Part shown: piece by piece, positions 24,207-37,526 of the stretch
Layout of the letters: each line of letters starts with the position of its first letter
How positions within the stretch are numbered: position 1 is the stretch's first letter
Assembly (NCBI GenBank): GCA_964247055.1
Contig: OZ176054.1
Location: 4,960,001-5,024,000, forward strand
DNA: 64,000 bases
Source: Paragordius varius
Lineage: Eukaryota > Nematomorpha
Reading direction: 5' to 3'
Program-made: the position numbers and the translations under genes
The notes under the pieces: model-generated
The model's input: only the letters and a program-made list of their open reading frames with translations
The model's database searches: none
What the model was told of the DNA's origin: nothing

Positions 24207-24893
24207 CAGTAGCGTATGCAGTAAAAGATTGTCAGTGCAAAATAATCTTAATGAACACAAAACAGGGGGACAATTTTCATATATTAATTATCATTCAGTC
24301 CTATTTATAAACATATCCATAATATAAGTTGAGTGGGTGACGACGAAGTGTTGTTAAATAAGATTCGTGTGTTAACGTCGTGTGAATAATGAAAGAAAAT
24401 AAAAATAAATTTATTATAGACTCAAATTTTCGCCCAATGGCATCATCAGGAGTTGTTAAAAGAAAAAACTTAAAATAAAGTATAACCAAGAAAAAAATAT
24501 AAAATGAAATTAAATGTGAGACAAATCAATGCTTATAAATTGATATAATAGACAAAGGAAAGTAACATAAAAGAAAACCGTTATAATCTTGAGCGCATGT
24601 GCAATATATTTTTTATAAGAACATAAATATATCTACATCAGACAAAACAAACAAATTATAAAAAATAAAAAATTTAAGTAATATCAATGCTGTATAAAGT
24701 TTTTGGAATAAAAATACTATGGTTTTTTATAAAAATTTTGGTTTGTGGGTGAATCTCTCTTTTCTCTTCTCGCCTATTAAGAAGTCCATGTTCTGAGTTC
24801 TGTATGTATAAGGCTTCCTTTGTCAGTCTAGACTTTAGTTTCTTCTCGATAAGATTATTTTGCACTAACAATCTTTTACTGCATACGCTACTG
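24207..24893. mobile_element. TA-flanked inverted-repeat element carrying a Penelope-like 3' fragment
   Basis: Near-perfect 44-bp inverted repeats (CAGTAGCGTATGCAGTAAAA at each end, one mismatch) flanked by TA on both sides. The minus strand starting just inside the right repeat encodes KLKSRLTKEALYIQ, then HGLLNRREEK (24,674-24,871), resembling the Arg/Lys-Glu-Ala and Leu-Asn-Arg block of the GIY-YIG endonuclease at the end of Penelope-like retroelements. A hammerhead-like motif follows downstream. A similar terminus (CAGTAGCATATGCTGT) occurs singly at about 26,391 and 43,144. Confidence 0.6.
24419..24454 (-). ncRNA. Hammerhead ribozyme-like motif
   Basis: The minus strand reads AACTC-CTGATGA-T-GCC-ATTG-GGC-GAAA-ATTT-GAGTC. 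The two invariant cores CUGAUGA and GAAA are present and separated by a GCC/GGC stem II with a four-base loop; ACTC and GAGT can form stem I. Stem III is not visible, as is known for minimal hammerheads of Penelope-like elements thought to act as dimers. Context next to a Penelope-like tail supports the call. Activity is unproven. Confidence 0.45.
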
Positions 24894-25107
24894 TAAATAG
24901 GCTATTATTATTTTAAGGCTTAAAAATGCGCATGTTGAAAGTTGACATATCAAACATCAAAACAATTAAAAAAAATTATAATCATTTATAAATACGAATT
25001 TCTGACAATTCTATATAGACATGACTGTAATAAAAGTTCTTTCTTTATTTTTAAAATGTCCCTGACATCGCTTACTACCTCTATTATTGTCAATCATTTT
25101 AGTGACA

Positions 25108-28100
25108 TTTAACAAACATAGTAATATTAAAACCAAACCAAAATTGACTCAAGATTTGTATCAATTCAAAATGTGCAACCCGGATATCTCCGTTTTGTTT
25201 ACACAATTTAGTTCTGTTAGTTGATTTCTCATCTTTGGAATGGTTATTATTACGCATCAAAGTTGTCGATTATTGTATTATCTGGTAGTTGACTTTCTTA
25301 AAAGGGAATTTAACTGGCTAGCGTATTACCTTTTGAGAGTCTTTTATTGTAACGGTCTCATGTAAGATAAAATCCCAGCTTAGTCTCCCACTTCCCCTCG
25401 CCATTCTGAGCATAACTTTAAATCATTAATCGTACATGGAAAGAACTTAATACGAGAAAGCAGAGGATTGTGTTGTATTTACTGGAAGATTGGTAAAATG
25501 ATTCGCATTTTGATAGCCCATAGACACGTGCTATATGCATGTTGAGGAGACACTAGTTTTAATATATTTATATCTGCTTTTAATCTGCCTATCGGCCTTC
25601 CTGCAGATTTTGCTCTTGGGATGCTAGCCCATAGATTTTGTGTATTTGAGCTTTAAATTGCTCAAAGGCGATAAGAATTTTTTAACCGTTTTCGGAAATC
25701 TATATCGTTGAATAGAATTTCGCAGTCACTTAGCGATTTTGGATTTGAACTTTCACACAAATTGTGTGGACCCATTTGGTCTTTCCCAATGCTCGTGCCT
25801 ACTGATAGTTTTTGTGATACATAAAATACCTCTGCAGATTGCCATCGAGTTATAATGAGTCTCATCCAATAACTCTTACACTTTATTGTCATCATAATTG
25901 TGTGGTCTATTAAGGTACCCACCCGCTTAATCAGAGCTTTTAAATTTATAGAACCATAAATCAAATGGTTTAATCGATGGACTTTTAATATGTTTGTACC
26001 AGCCAAACAATAATTTTCAACGGTTTTTCTCCACTGATAAAATGAATACTAAAATCATGCACCCAAAGCGCAAAATCAATATGCCTACCGAATGATAAAA
26101 AAATCTATAGTTTTTCATGGACTCAGCTTTTGTGTGCTTGTCGTTTTATTCAGGTAATCAAAATGGCGTCTGTGTCAAATTAATCGACTGTATACTTTTC
26201 GCAGAAGTCTTTTTTGCTTATTAGGCAATGAATTACACTGAACTTGGTAAAATAAGTGTTGGACCCATAAAATTATAATTTTGTTTTTATAATAATTTAC
26301 AATAACACATATTTCTTATTTAAATTGGGTAGGTATATTATAGTTATTGTATAAATTAATTGATAATATCGCTATTATTTTAAGAGAGTACAGTAGCATA
26401 TGCTGTTGTTAAAATACTTTTTAAAAATGATGTACCATCAAAAAATATATACTAAAATTTTCAATATATAGCCTATTTTTGCCGTTATTTTACTCTTAGT
26501 ATCTCTAGTTGGGAACGATAAAATCGTCCTCGCTCAAACATTTATAAATGGTATTGTATTTAACAGGGGTTGGGCCCACGCCCAGCGCCCAATTAAAAAA
26601 TTTAGCCTTAAATTTTTGCTTTTGTGTAGGTAATATCTCAAACCCCTACTGAATCCATGTGGTAGAGTTATTAAAAAACGTGCCTCTGAGCCAAATTTAA
26701 TTTCCACATGGTGGCAAATCGTAAATTTTGGGTCAGCGGCTATTTTAAAAGGTGTTCGACCATAATTTATATTCTTTATATGGATATTTACTAAATTTTG
26801 GGAAAAATTGCTATGAAGCCAAAGCGGTTTAAATTCCAGAAATAGGATTGAGCACATTAGCAAATCTTATACAATATAGAAACAATTGACGGTAGTATGT
26901 AACAATGCATATATTTAGTATGTTGATATTTTATTTATATTACACGCTATGTATAAATTGTTTAATTTAGCCATGCTAAAAACTTGAGTTTTTAATAAAT
27001 AATTAAATTATATTTTAGACATAAAAACCCAAAACAAGCATTAATAGCTTTGTTAAGGTCGGTAAGAAAAACTGAAAATTTTAAAAATGATTATATAACA
27101 GGAAAATCTTAAACTTGATTATGGAACGGCTCATCATTTTGAATACTCTCTCCACCTGTGTAGTTTAAAATGGTGTCAATGTTCATTATTTCGTTTAAAC
27201 TGCAGCCCTCGAAAAGATTTTTACGGTCTACAAGAAATTGAAGAAGAAAATTTCAAATATTTTTATTTTAAGCAAAATAACTGGTAAAATTATAAAAAAT
27301 ATAATATTTACTTAGATATATTTAGAATTATATATATTTCTTTTATCACCATGTAAAGCAAAATTTACATTTTAAGCCGTTGAAAACTTATATACCACTT
27401 ATTACTCTTGAATTTGATTTCATAAAGTACTATGAGTTTTTAGGGGAAATATTTTTAATTCCTTATTTTTATATAACCGTAAAGAGACAAAATTTAATTC
27501 TTTGAGACAGAGAGAGAATAGCTTCTTGATTTTTAAAAAAAGTAGGCATAAATCCAAATATATTTTTCCAAATTTTGCCAAAATTATAAACAAAAATTAT
27601 TACAAGATATATAATGGTCGTAAATTTAGTTACAATATCATAATTGAAAAATATTAAGATATTTATTGATGTCTTTGTTATATGCCCACCAGTGTTTTGA
27701 TCTAGAAATGCGGCCTCCGAAACCTCTTCAGTAACTAAGATTAAATTAAATTAATCAGCTAATTTCATATGCCAAATTCATGAAAGAAATTCCAAGCTTC
27801 TGAGAATAAAAATTATTAAATGTTATCTTTGCGATTAAAATAAAGTGTGAATAGATAAAATAAATTATTATTTTGTCGGAAACTCCATAATTTATTGAAA
27901 ACTTTCCGTTTGATGAGATGCTGTTTTGCATATGTTTTATTAGAAGGAATTTATAAATCAAGATTTTAAATTTTGCCCCATGATACAAAGAGTAAAAAAC
28001 CCATAAATTTGAATTAATTAATTAAATATAGGATTTAAACTGATGCAACTTCCATTTTTGTTATTGTCTATATCTTCCGATGAATTACCGTAAAAGACCA

Positions 28101-29545
28101 GAAGATTGTTCAACTTGACGTATTTTTCAAATTGAGGATATGTAACGTGCAATTCGTACGATTTTTTTTTCATGATTCCTCCCAAAGTAAAATTGTAAAG
28201 TCTTTCAGGAGCCGAAATCTATATAATTAATAAAAATTAAAATTATTTATTTATTCCGTTTCAGGAATGTCCTATATAATTCCGCAACCGCATGCGGCCC
28301 ATTTAAATTTGGAACATTCCCAAATAAATTGTTCGCAAAAATATTACTATACATTAAAATTACCTAATTAATTTTGGCAAACTAGCAAAAATTGATGAAA
28401 TAAATTATTTTTTTATTTCACCCGTATTTTAATTGATTTTTAAAATGGCAATTTTGTGCATCCCTATTCTATTTACTAGAACATGCGTAATCTCGAAAAG
28501 GTGACAAATTATGATGAAAAAAGGACTTACATTATGCTTCTCATATTTCATATTGGCTCGATCAAAGAATATCAATTGGGCTTGGGTGAATAGCAAGGTA
28601 ATCTCTATAGTTTTGCAATCCAAAATCTTGAATTCAGCATCATTTTCGGAGTTAATTGAAACGACAACATATAGATGTTAACATATACATAAGAGATGTA
28701 ATTGTAACAAAAAATGTTTTCTTACTGAAAGAACCAATTAGCTGCGAAGAGCCATATTTCACTGTCACATTATTTGTTATTGTATTTAGGGTTAAGAATG
28801 TAATATAACTGTCATTAGTCTAATATTATAAAAATAATATATATATATATATATATAAATATATATATAGTAATCGATATATATAGCATTTTTCAGTCAG
28901 CAACACTTTTTCGATTCAACGCAAAATTTTTCATCCAAACGGATTCCGTTTGCTTGTAAAAATGTTGCGTTAATGTTGCTTTTTACTGAAAATTAGGATA
29001 TTATAAAAATTTATCACTCCAATTTTTAATGATTATTCTCTATTTTATATCTATTTGTAAAAAATGTTTTTTTAAGGTGTGGTTGTTTATAAAATTAATA
29101 TACGTAAACTTCTCATGATTAAAATAAAAAAATCATTTTTTTTTAAAATATTTAAACAGATGTAGGCATTTATTACTACTTTATTACCTTTGTTTTTTAA
29201 ATTGGGGTGGATTTATGTCAGGAGCTAGCTTAATTTGATACAAAAAGAAGTTTTATTTTGGCAAAAAATTTACATACATATTGGATGAAAAAGTTTTAAT
29301 TTTTAACAGTTACGTAATTTATAGAGTCTAAAATTTAGCTTAAAATCTATTAAAACAAACACATGAATGCAAAATAAATGGCCAGATGCTATAAAATGTT
29401 GGACTTATAAGATTTTCCTTTTTAAATTGCTTAAAATATTTTTTTTATGTAATGAGCCTAAAGGCGTTGAATTTATATTTTTTGGTCCAATCATAAAATT
29501 AAGATATTTATTTCATTTTGGAGTAAAAAAGTAATTGATTAAAAT
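25108..29545. repeat. 3' flank and last introns of unit B, homologous to 42,012-46,230
   Basis: Colinear with 42,012-46,230 at lower identity (about 85% by eye) with many indels. It includes exons 15-18 of gene B and a 3' flank. The flank has a worn frame near 25,662-26,006 (EKPLKIIVWLV, then SYWMRLIITRWQSAEV) and its relative at 42,729-42,930. These look like fragments of one decayed coding element that I cannot name. A further open frame, 26,534-26,863, is unsupported. Confidence 0.75.
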
Positions 29546-30124
29546 CAGGTGGAACCGGACCTGTTTTTGTGGAACCGGAACCGAAATTCATTTGATTTTT
29601 TCGGAACTATAGAACCATCTATTTATTCTAAAAACGGTACCATTTTTCTTTTTAACATTTTTTTTCTTTTTTCAACTATTTATACAATTTTAATATTAAC
29701 GTTATTCGTTAGCCTATCACATATTCAAAATGAAAGTAAACTGATGTTTATAATTTTAGAGAAAAGTTGCATTATCAGTATTATAATTACTATGACGATT
29801 TTATGAAGTGTACTATTTGTGATTTAATACTTACAGATTATTGTATTTTAAAAATATTTTAATGTGATGAGTTTTGATAAGCTGTTTTTCGCCTTATAAT
29901 ATAATTTTACTTTACTTTACTTTACAATAACAGCTCTGTAACCTCCGTTGGGTTTTGTACTGCGTTTGGCATATTCAAATTTTTTTGACAAAAAATTAAT
30001 GGAATTGTAACCATTGTCCCTAGAACCGTTTTAAAACGATTCTTGTATGGAACCGGAACCAAAATTATAAGCAAAAAAACTGATCTGGAACCGGAACCAA
30101 AAACGATTTCGGTTCCAATCCTTG
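29546..30124. mobile_element. hAT-like MITE with GGAACCGG repeats (intron of gene B)
   Basis: It starts CAGGTGGAACCGGACC and ends CGGTTCCAATCCTTG, with 8-bp flanks ATTAAAAT and GTTAAAAT (seven of eight match). Both sub-terminal regions are rich in GGAACCGGAACC words. It lies between exons 14 and 15 of gene B. Only the right tip survives at the orthologous spot in gene C. Confidence 0.75.
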
Positions 30125-30730
30125 GTTAAAATGAATAGAATACTCGTTTCTTGATGTAGTTGTAATTGAATCTGTTATTGATTTCCACATGGTAGGTGGT
30201 ATTACATGATGGACAAAACAAAAAAATTTGAGACACATCTGAATCGTTCGGTCTACTTGTGAAGCGCATTCTCTGCAGTTGCTTGTTAAATTTTATCCTA
30301 TTGCAAACTTTTTAATATTAAAATATAAAGGAACCATACTTTTGGCATCATCTTCGAAATATAACATATAAAAATAATCCCAGAGACTACATTCATTTGG
30401 CTTATGTTCACTAAGAGCGTATATATCCTCCCCTACATTTGGGGAATATTTTCTGGCTAAATCTGTTAAACCGATGCTAGAAACGCTTTCGTGTTCAGTA
30501 ATGTTAAATTTGTCTACTGATACTTTAGTTTTATTTGGGTAGTGAAATAAATTATATTTATCCAGACGAATTTTTATTGTCAATGCGCGTGTTCCCAAAT
30601 CATACAATACATACAAAACACCATTCAGATCAGATCTCCTTATATCAAGTTCATTGATCTAAGATAATACAAATTCAATATTTATAGTTTTTATTGTTAT
30701 TGTATATGACGCTTAAATTTATGATATAAG

Positions 30731-30734
<4 letters not shown>

Positions 30735-30799
<65 letters not shown>
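30735..30799. repeat. (TA)n microsatellite, about 65 bp
   Basis: Longest of many TA runs (others at 4,353-4,375, 14,929-14,960, 28,838-28,870, 31,480-31,512, 41,745-41,767, 45,066-45,094, 50,664-50,681, 51,855-51,880, 62,516-62,541). Two mobile elements used TA runs as targets. The run at 14,929 is about eight bases longer than its twin at 62,516. Confidence 0.95.
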
Positions 30800-30801
<2 letters not shown>

Positions 30802-31477
30802 ATTTGCACTTCAAGAGGAACACTTCAAGTTGGTCCTTGAACATTTCAAGGGTCCTTGAACAATTCAAATTGGTCCTTGAACAATTCAAGTTGGTCCTTA
30901 AACAGTTCAAGTTGGTCCTTGAACATTTCAAGTTGGTCCTTGAGCAGTTCAAGTTGGTCCTTAAACACTTCAAGTTGGTCCTTAAAATTTATAAATTTTG
31001 ATTTAACCATAATTTTTACATTTATTTTTTTATTTTATTATTTATTAACCTAATTTTCTTTATTTATTATATATTTATTCATTTAAAAATAAAAATTCTT
31101 ATTGAAAAACCACTTTTTTGTTTCAAACTATTTTTTTTCAATTGAACAAAATTATTGACTTTTAAATGTTTTTAATGAAAAATTTTAAAAAATAACCCAG
31201 AAAACTTATATATTATTTCATTTCATGTTAACATCTTATAAATTTCCAAAATTATTTTGAGAATTTATTAAAGATATACGGTTTTTTAAAGATTAAAACT
31301 TGATATCGATTTAAAATTTATGTTAAATAATAGAAAATAGGTTAAAAACAATAAAATAGATGAATTATTTACGATTTGATTGATAAAAGTTAAAAACAAA
31401 ACAAAAAAGTCAAAGGACCAACTTGAAATGTTTAAGAACCAACTTGAACTGTTCAAGGACACTCTTGAAGTGCAAAT

Positions 31478-31479
<2 letters not shown>
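30800..31479. mobile_element. TA-flanked element with 21-bp minisatellite ends (copy 2, in an intron of gene B)
   Basis: Same CCATTTGCACTTC and reverse ends, inverted 21-bp arrays (30,815-30,982 and 31,410-31,470) and the same core as copy 1. It sits inside long TA repeats (30,735-30,799 and 31,480-31,512) in the intron between exons 12 and 13 of gene B. The matching introns of genes A (about 570) and C (about 46,865) have only a short TA run, so they are empty sites. Confidence 0.85.
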
Positions 31480-31516
<37 letters not shown>

Positions 31517-33387
31517 AATGTTAATCTTACATTTGTCCAAGTCTTTTTATGATTTTTCGATATATATTCCACTTGAATATTAGTATCTGGAATCTTTATC
31601 CAAGAAATATGTGCACCTTGACATTGGTTATTTTCAGTTATTTCTTCCATCTTATGGATATTATTTTGATATGCATGGAAGTATCCTTTAGGTATACAAG
31701 ATTAATTAAATTCCCCCTGTAACCTTTTAATTCCACTCTTTAACTTAACATTTTAAATTCACCCCTTTACCATTTTCAACACTTTGAATACACCTATCAA
31801 CATTTCATTTTCACCTAAAATAATACAGAATTTCAATAAAATATTATTTTTATATTAATTTACCATTTTGTATTTTGCTAATCTAAAAATTGTAAATACT
31901 ATTCATAAATATTGCGTATCATGATACATGCACTTTTTCGATTTTTAATATACCATTTACAAATCAAATTCACCCTAAAAATAAATTATGTGTTTTGGGG
32001 CTAATACTCATTATTATTAATATATAAATATATCTTTATGGCATTATTATTTTTTCTATTATTTTAATTTTGAACCAAATTTGATTTTTTTTAAAAAAAT
32101 ATAGGTAATTTTTAATCTTAAAAACAATACATTTTATGTAGAATTCGAATCTCGAGGGTGATTTTGATTTGTTCGAGGGCAAATTTGAATTGTTCAATGG
32201 TGAATTTAAAATGTAAATAGTATATAGCCTGAGTCATACACTATATATATCATATTGGTTTGTGTTAAAAGCTCTCAAATGACCCCAAAAATTGAAAGAA
32301 AAATTAATTATTGATAAATTATTTATTTATATTGTAAAATAATAATAATATTTTTGTGAATTGCAAAAGAAGTGAATGTTATTATAGCAAAGGGAGCGAA
32401 TATGAAGCTATTTTTTGCTGAGTCTTTGTTAACTGTAAATTCTATTTTTATCAACAGGCAAATACCTATTTTTATTGAACTATCTAGAATGAAAAAGTTT
32501 AAAGTTTGGTAAAACTAAGTCTAATATATAACATTTTACTTCAAATAAAATCAAAACACAAATATTTAATTTATTTTTAGGGTGCAATTTTAATGTTTCA
32601 AGGTGAGTGCGAAATTGGATTTTTAATGTATATTTTAAGGGGATAAATTCAAAATTTTAAACTAAGTTTAAAATCAGAACCATAAAAATTTGTCCTAATT
32701 GATAATTTCGCTAATCAACAATTTTATGATATATACCGAATCTATTTTTTTTTGAAAAAAATCCAGCTTGTTCGATCCCCACTTCATATATTGTGTTTAT
32801 TTGGACATCAATAAAGATTACGTTTCCTTGCCACTACATGCCAATATAATTAATCATATTATTCAATAAAATATCAGTACTTCTTGCAAACTTTTCGCTA
32901 AATAAAATTTTTTTGGTGATAGCAAAATACATTCCAAATAAATGAATATAAAAAGAAAAACAATATTTTTTAATAATAGTACTTCGGCCGTGGGCTTCAA
33001 AAGCCTCATATATTTGTAAACGTAAAATGCCGATATTGCCCAATAAATTATCAAATAATACCAAATTTTCACATTAAACCAGATTTTCATTAAAAAATAG
33101 ACATTTTGCTTGAAAATAGAAAATTTTGGTAAAACGGATTTTATTTTATTTTAAAGCATCGAAAACGGTATCAAAACACTTTGAAATGCTATATAAACGT
33201 TTTTTCCATATAATTGATACAGAACATTTTTATCTTATGATTATAATCTAAAGCAAAAGACTCAACAGGTTCGTTTGCTTTCGAATTCGGTTAAATCTTT
33301 ATATAAAAACAATTATTATTTGACAGAAAATTTAAGGCCAAAGAATATATCAAAATTCTGAGGGAATGAATGTTCAGCAACTGCGAA

Positions 33388-34118
33388 TCTATATATTTAT
33401 AAAAATGGAAAAAGCTGGCTTTGTGATCTGGTACAGGAAAACCGGTAGACCCAATCAAATCCAAATATCGAAAAAATATAATCATTAATGAATGCCCCGA
33501 CAATAGCTTCGCCCTTTTTTTGAAATAGGCCCCCAGTCCGGGCCCACCCCGTATGAAAAACGGGTTTTTTTTGAAAACAGAAGTCCACAAAAATCGTGTC
33601 TTTGAGACAATTTTCCGGAGAAGAGTTGGGCCATTCAATTTTAAATATGATTTTTGTTTACTTATTTTCGATTGCGCTGAACATAGCCGACTTTTTTGAT
33701 TTAGGCCCTCTTTTTACCCGCTCCCCCCGTAAAATGTCATTTTTTTTCAAAAAAAAACAAAGTCCACAAAAATATTTTTTTGATTGTATTTTTTTGCCCA
33801 AGGTATGAGACTGTAAAAATTCGTGAAGGATTTTTCGTAATGCCTGTTAAAAGGCAAAAATTTTAGTCAGGCGTTTCTTTGATGATAGCTGCTGAGTAAG
33901 GAGTATCTATCATATGTATAGCATGTTAAAAGATATATGGATATTAAAACATTATTTATGGTAATCTATATATTTATAAAAATGGAAAATGCTGGCTTTG
34001 TGATCTGGTACAGGAAAACCGGTAGACCCATTAAAATCCAAACTTTGAACCCCCCCTCTCCCCCCCAGAAGTCCGAAGGACTTCCTCGGGCTGCGTAGCA
34101 GCACGAGATTCACGCTAG
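33388..34118 (+). mobile_element. Non-autonomous Helitron, composite with two 5' ends
   Basis: It begins TCTATATATTTATAAAAATG after an A and ends CACGCTAG before a T, matching Helitron rules (5' TC, 3' CTRR, A/T target, no duplication). Eleven bases before the end is a strong hairpin, CTCGGGCTGC-GTA-GCAGCACGAG, a ten-pair stem with one mismatch. The homologous introns of genes A (about 2,447) and C (about 48,748) lack the block. A second 5' end with the same about 70-bp start occurs at 33,965, so 33,965-34,118 is by itself a minimal 154-bp Helitron. No Rep/helicase is encoded. Confidence 0.85.
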
Positions 34119-37100
34119 TTATATATAAAGAGTGTTTTTATAACTTAAGCGATTTTATACCGTTTTCATCATGCCTCAAAATAGTAAAATGTACATTTCA
34201 GCAAAATTTTTCTAAAAATTAAATTTTTAAACATGGTATGCATTTTTCCAAAAATATATTTTTTTGATGTTATAATTTAGCTTTTTATGGCATCTCGGCA
34301 TTTTTGCGTTTATTTTAAGATAACGAACCTATTTAAGAAGTGCAGAAAAATTTGGGACGTTCGGAGCCCACAACTAATATTTCAGATCACTCGTAAGGCA
34401 CAAATCGGTCTAAACCACTATGTTCCTAATACATTTCTCTTTAGGAATATATATATTTCATCAGGATATTTATTAGTTATGATATGTTTCAAAAATTTTC
34501 TGGTTAGTTAAAGTTTTGCATAAGGTTGAAGAAATATTTTATTATACAGGATCTGGAAGCAGCATATAATTTATATAAGATGTCTTTCAAAATGGCTGGA
34601 TTTAAATTTTCGACAGAATACATTTTAACCATAAATATTAGGAAAATATTTTTAAACTTTTGCCTAACAGATTACAGTTTATTTGGTGCTAATTTTAGAA
34701 AATGTCAGAGAGTTTATTTTTAACATCTTTGCTATTTTATTATAAATTTAACGCAATATGCCGGCCTTTTCCTTAGTCATTCTTAATAAGCTTTCAAAAG
34801 CCTATAATATATTTTTAAATAATGTTACGATCAACAGATATAAAATTTACCTTGTAAACTGAAGTGTCGTATGTTGCACCGAATTCTAGTTTCATGCTTC
34901 TAACAATTAAATCAGGTTTGGCGTAGTAAGGCTCTGCGTTCCAATTAATTAGGGCTTTTCGATCTTTTATTAATTCGAAAGTTTGAAACATGGTATTTTC
35001 TGCTCACATAAACAGATATTTAAATGGTAAAAAAAATATTCTTTATACTATACAACCCCAAATATAGACTATAAATTTTCAATAGTTTACCATATATTCG
35101 TTCAAATGTTTGAACGATGTTTTTCTCTATATCAACAATTTCGACCTGAATTCTGAATGTCCCAAAATATGGAAATCGAAATGTCACATTATCTGAATAT
35201 ATCTAACATGTAAAATAAAAAATACAATATATGCAGTTTATATCAGTCTCTTTTGTCTCATTTTTATTTAAGGAGTTAGGACTTGAATAATTGTATCAGG
35301 ACTTTAGAAAGCTTTAACACTTGCGTCCACAGGGATGATAATGATGATGAAAAAATTGCATAATTTTGAATTAAAAACTTCGGCACTTTACACACACATA
35401 ATTTATCCGGCGCCCTACATACTATACCATTACGCCTTTTTATAATTAAAAATATAAACATTACTATAAATGATTATTTAACTGAATTTGCTAGAAACTA
35501 AAAAGAGAATCAAACCTCATCGAACATGATGATAGAATTCGTTTCATTCCTAATAGTCCATATACAGTATTGCAAATAGCCCGCTGGACAGATTAATGTT
35601 TTGAGATGTGGATTATCAATATCATAGACAACGCATATGCTTTGATTGACTAAAAATAAACCAAACATAGTTGATACATTTGCGTAGATACTAAAATTTT
35701 GGGCAAGCTTAGCCCATTAATATAAATTTTTATTATATCTAGAAGTTAAATTACATCTTAAATTTATCCATATTACATACTGTAAAATATAGTATGATGT
35801 ATAAACTGACACAATACTTTACCATTAATATTCGTGTAAATTAGATTATTTTTGTCCTTTGCAAAATGGAATTCAACGGGTTTGGCTTTTATAACTTTGG
35901 TTTTAGAATTTGACCCCTACAAATTAAAATAATTTTTAAATAGTCATAACCAATTATAAATTATTACTATATGGATATACAAAAAAGCGACATTGTCTAG
36001 CATATGGAGAAAAATTAAATTAACTTTAAAGGGTCAAAATTAGACTTTTTTTTGCTTACCAGTCTAAGATGCCCGAATTTATAATATAAATTTTTACCAT
36101 CATATCAGTTGATATCGGCGTTTCACCAAAAATATGTTGTGTAAGGGTAAACCCGTCATCCCATGTAATTGGATGTGGAAACTACATTAAAACGATAAGC
36201 CACACATTGGGTGAAAATATATTTATTATTAATCAATATAGTAAAATATAAATTTTACCGTAAAATGAATGGCGGTCGATGAATTATTTCCAGTCATTTT
36301 TATGTCCAATTGAGCTTTATGGGCTAAGTAAATTAATATACCTTGTTAAAACAATCGTTTCCAATCTCGAAAAATCGATGAACATGCAATTATAACCAGA
36401 GTTAGGTCTGACAGGATAAGATGCACTTCGTATCTGTGACTACTTACAAAACAGTCAAAATTTTTGATCAGGATGTATTAAGTAGTTTCTGAAAAATTGA
36501 GGAATTTTAAGATTTTATCAATTTTCATATATGATTAAAAGCAAATCGATGTAAATTTCGTTTTTTATTTATTTTCACCAACACGTTCCCTATAAATCAT
36601 AAGAGATGTCTATGTTACTGGCAAAATTTTATATTTAAAAAATTAAAAGTAGCTTCTCTACAAAAAAAATATTTTTTGCCGATTTGAATATCGATAACCT
36701 AAATACTTATTCTATGAATTTAAGGCATATGAAATTTTATAGACAAAGTGTTTTAAAATAAATATGTATATATGCTAAAATACTTTTACATCGCTAAAAT
36801 TTTGAAGAGGGTTATTCTTAACATAAAAAATGGAAATAATTATAATAAAGACTGTTATCAATTTTTAGATAAATAAAAATTACAGGTTTGTAAAAACGAG
36901 TTTTGTGTCACTTTTAATTTTTCCATATGGATTAAGTATTTAAATTTTACTGTAATGCATTTCATCGATATGGTGAAATATGTTATGGATTAAGCCAACT
37001 CGAATCTTGTATTTCCTTCCAATCGTTAAGTTGAGAGGTACATCTGGCGAATATGCCTAGTTTATAAATGTTAAATATATTTTTATCCCAAATAGAATCT

Positions 37101-37526
37101 GACAGCTTTTGCTGGCAAAACAAATGAAAAAACATTTTAACACCAACAGTGCTTATGTAAAACCTCACCAATTAAAACCTAATTTTATTAAATATTTTGA
37201 TATTACGATCAAACTCACGGCTGAAGTGAAATATTAGGTGTTTAAAATAATGAATTCGTTTGAAAATACCATAAAATCTTGGCTCGTGTTATGCAGCAAA
37301 TCTTTAACCGTAACAATGTATCGTCGCTGAGTTGGCATGTCTTTAAAATTCTCGTTCTCGTAAGACTTATCTACACGGACGTAGGTATCATGGTTTTTTT
37401 GGTATATAATGGTTTTTATGGGTGGCTTGAGTGCAATAGTTTTATCCACATCTAAAAAATCTTTTAATGTTTAATAAATTATTATGTTTTACCTCCAGAG
37501 CCAGGCATCCCGCTAGCGGAAAACTG

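Noticed and set aside
26534-26863. Open frame of 109 codons (minus) near 26.7 kb
   Set aside because: The homologous part of unit C (43,320-43,440) is rearranged and not open, and no domain is recognisable.
33291-33808. Several overlapping open frames on both strands
   Set aside because: They lie inside the Helitron and have no recognisable domain.
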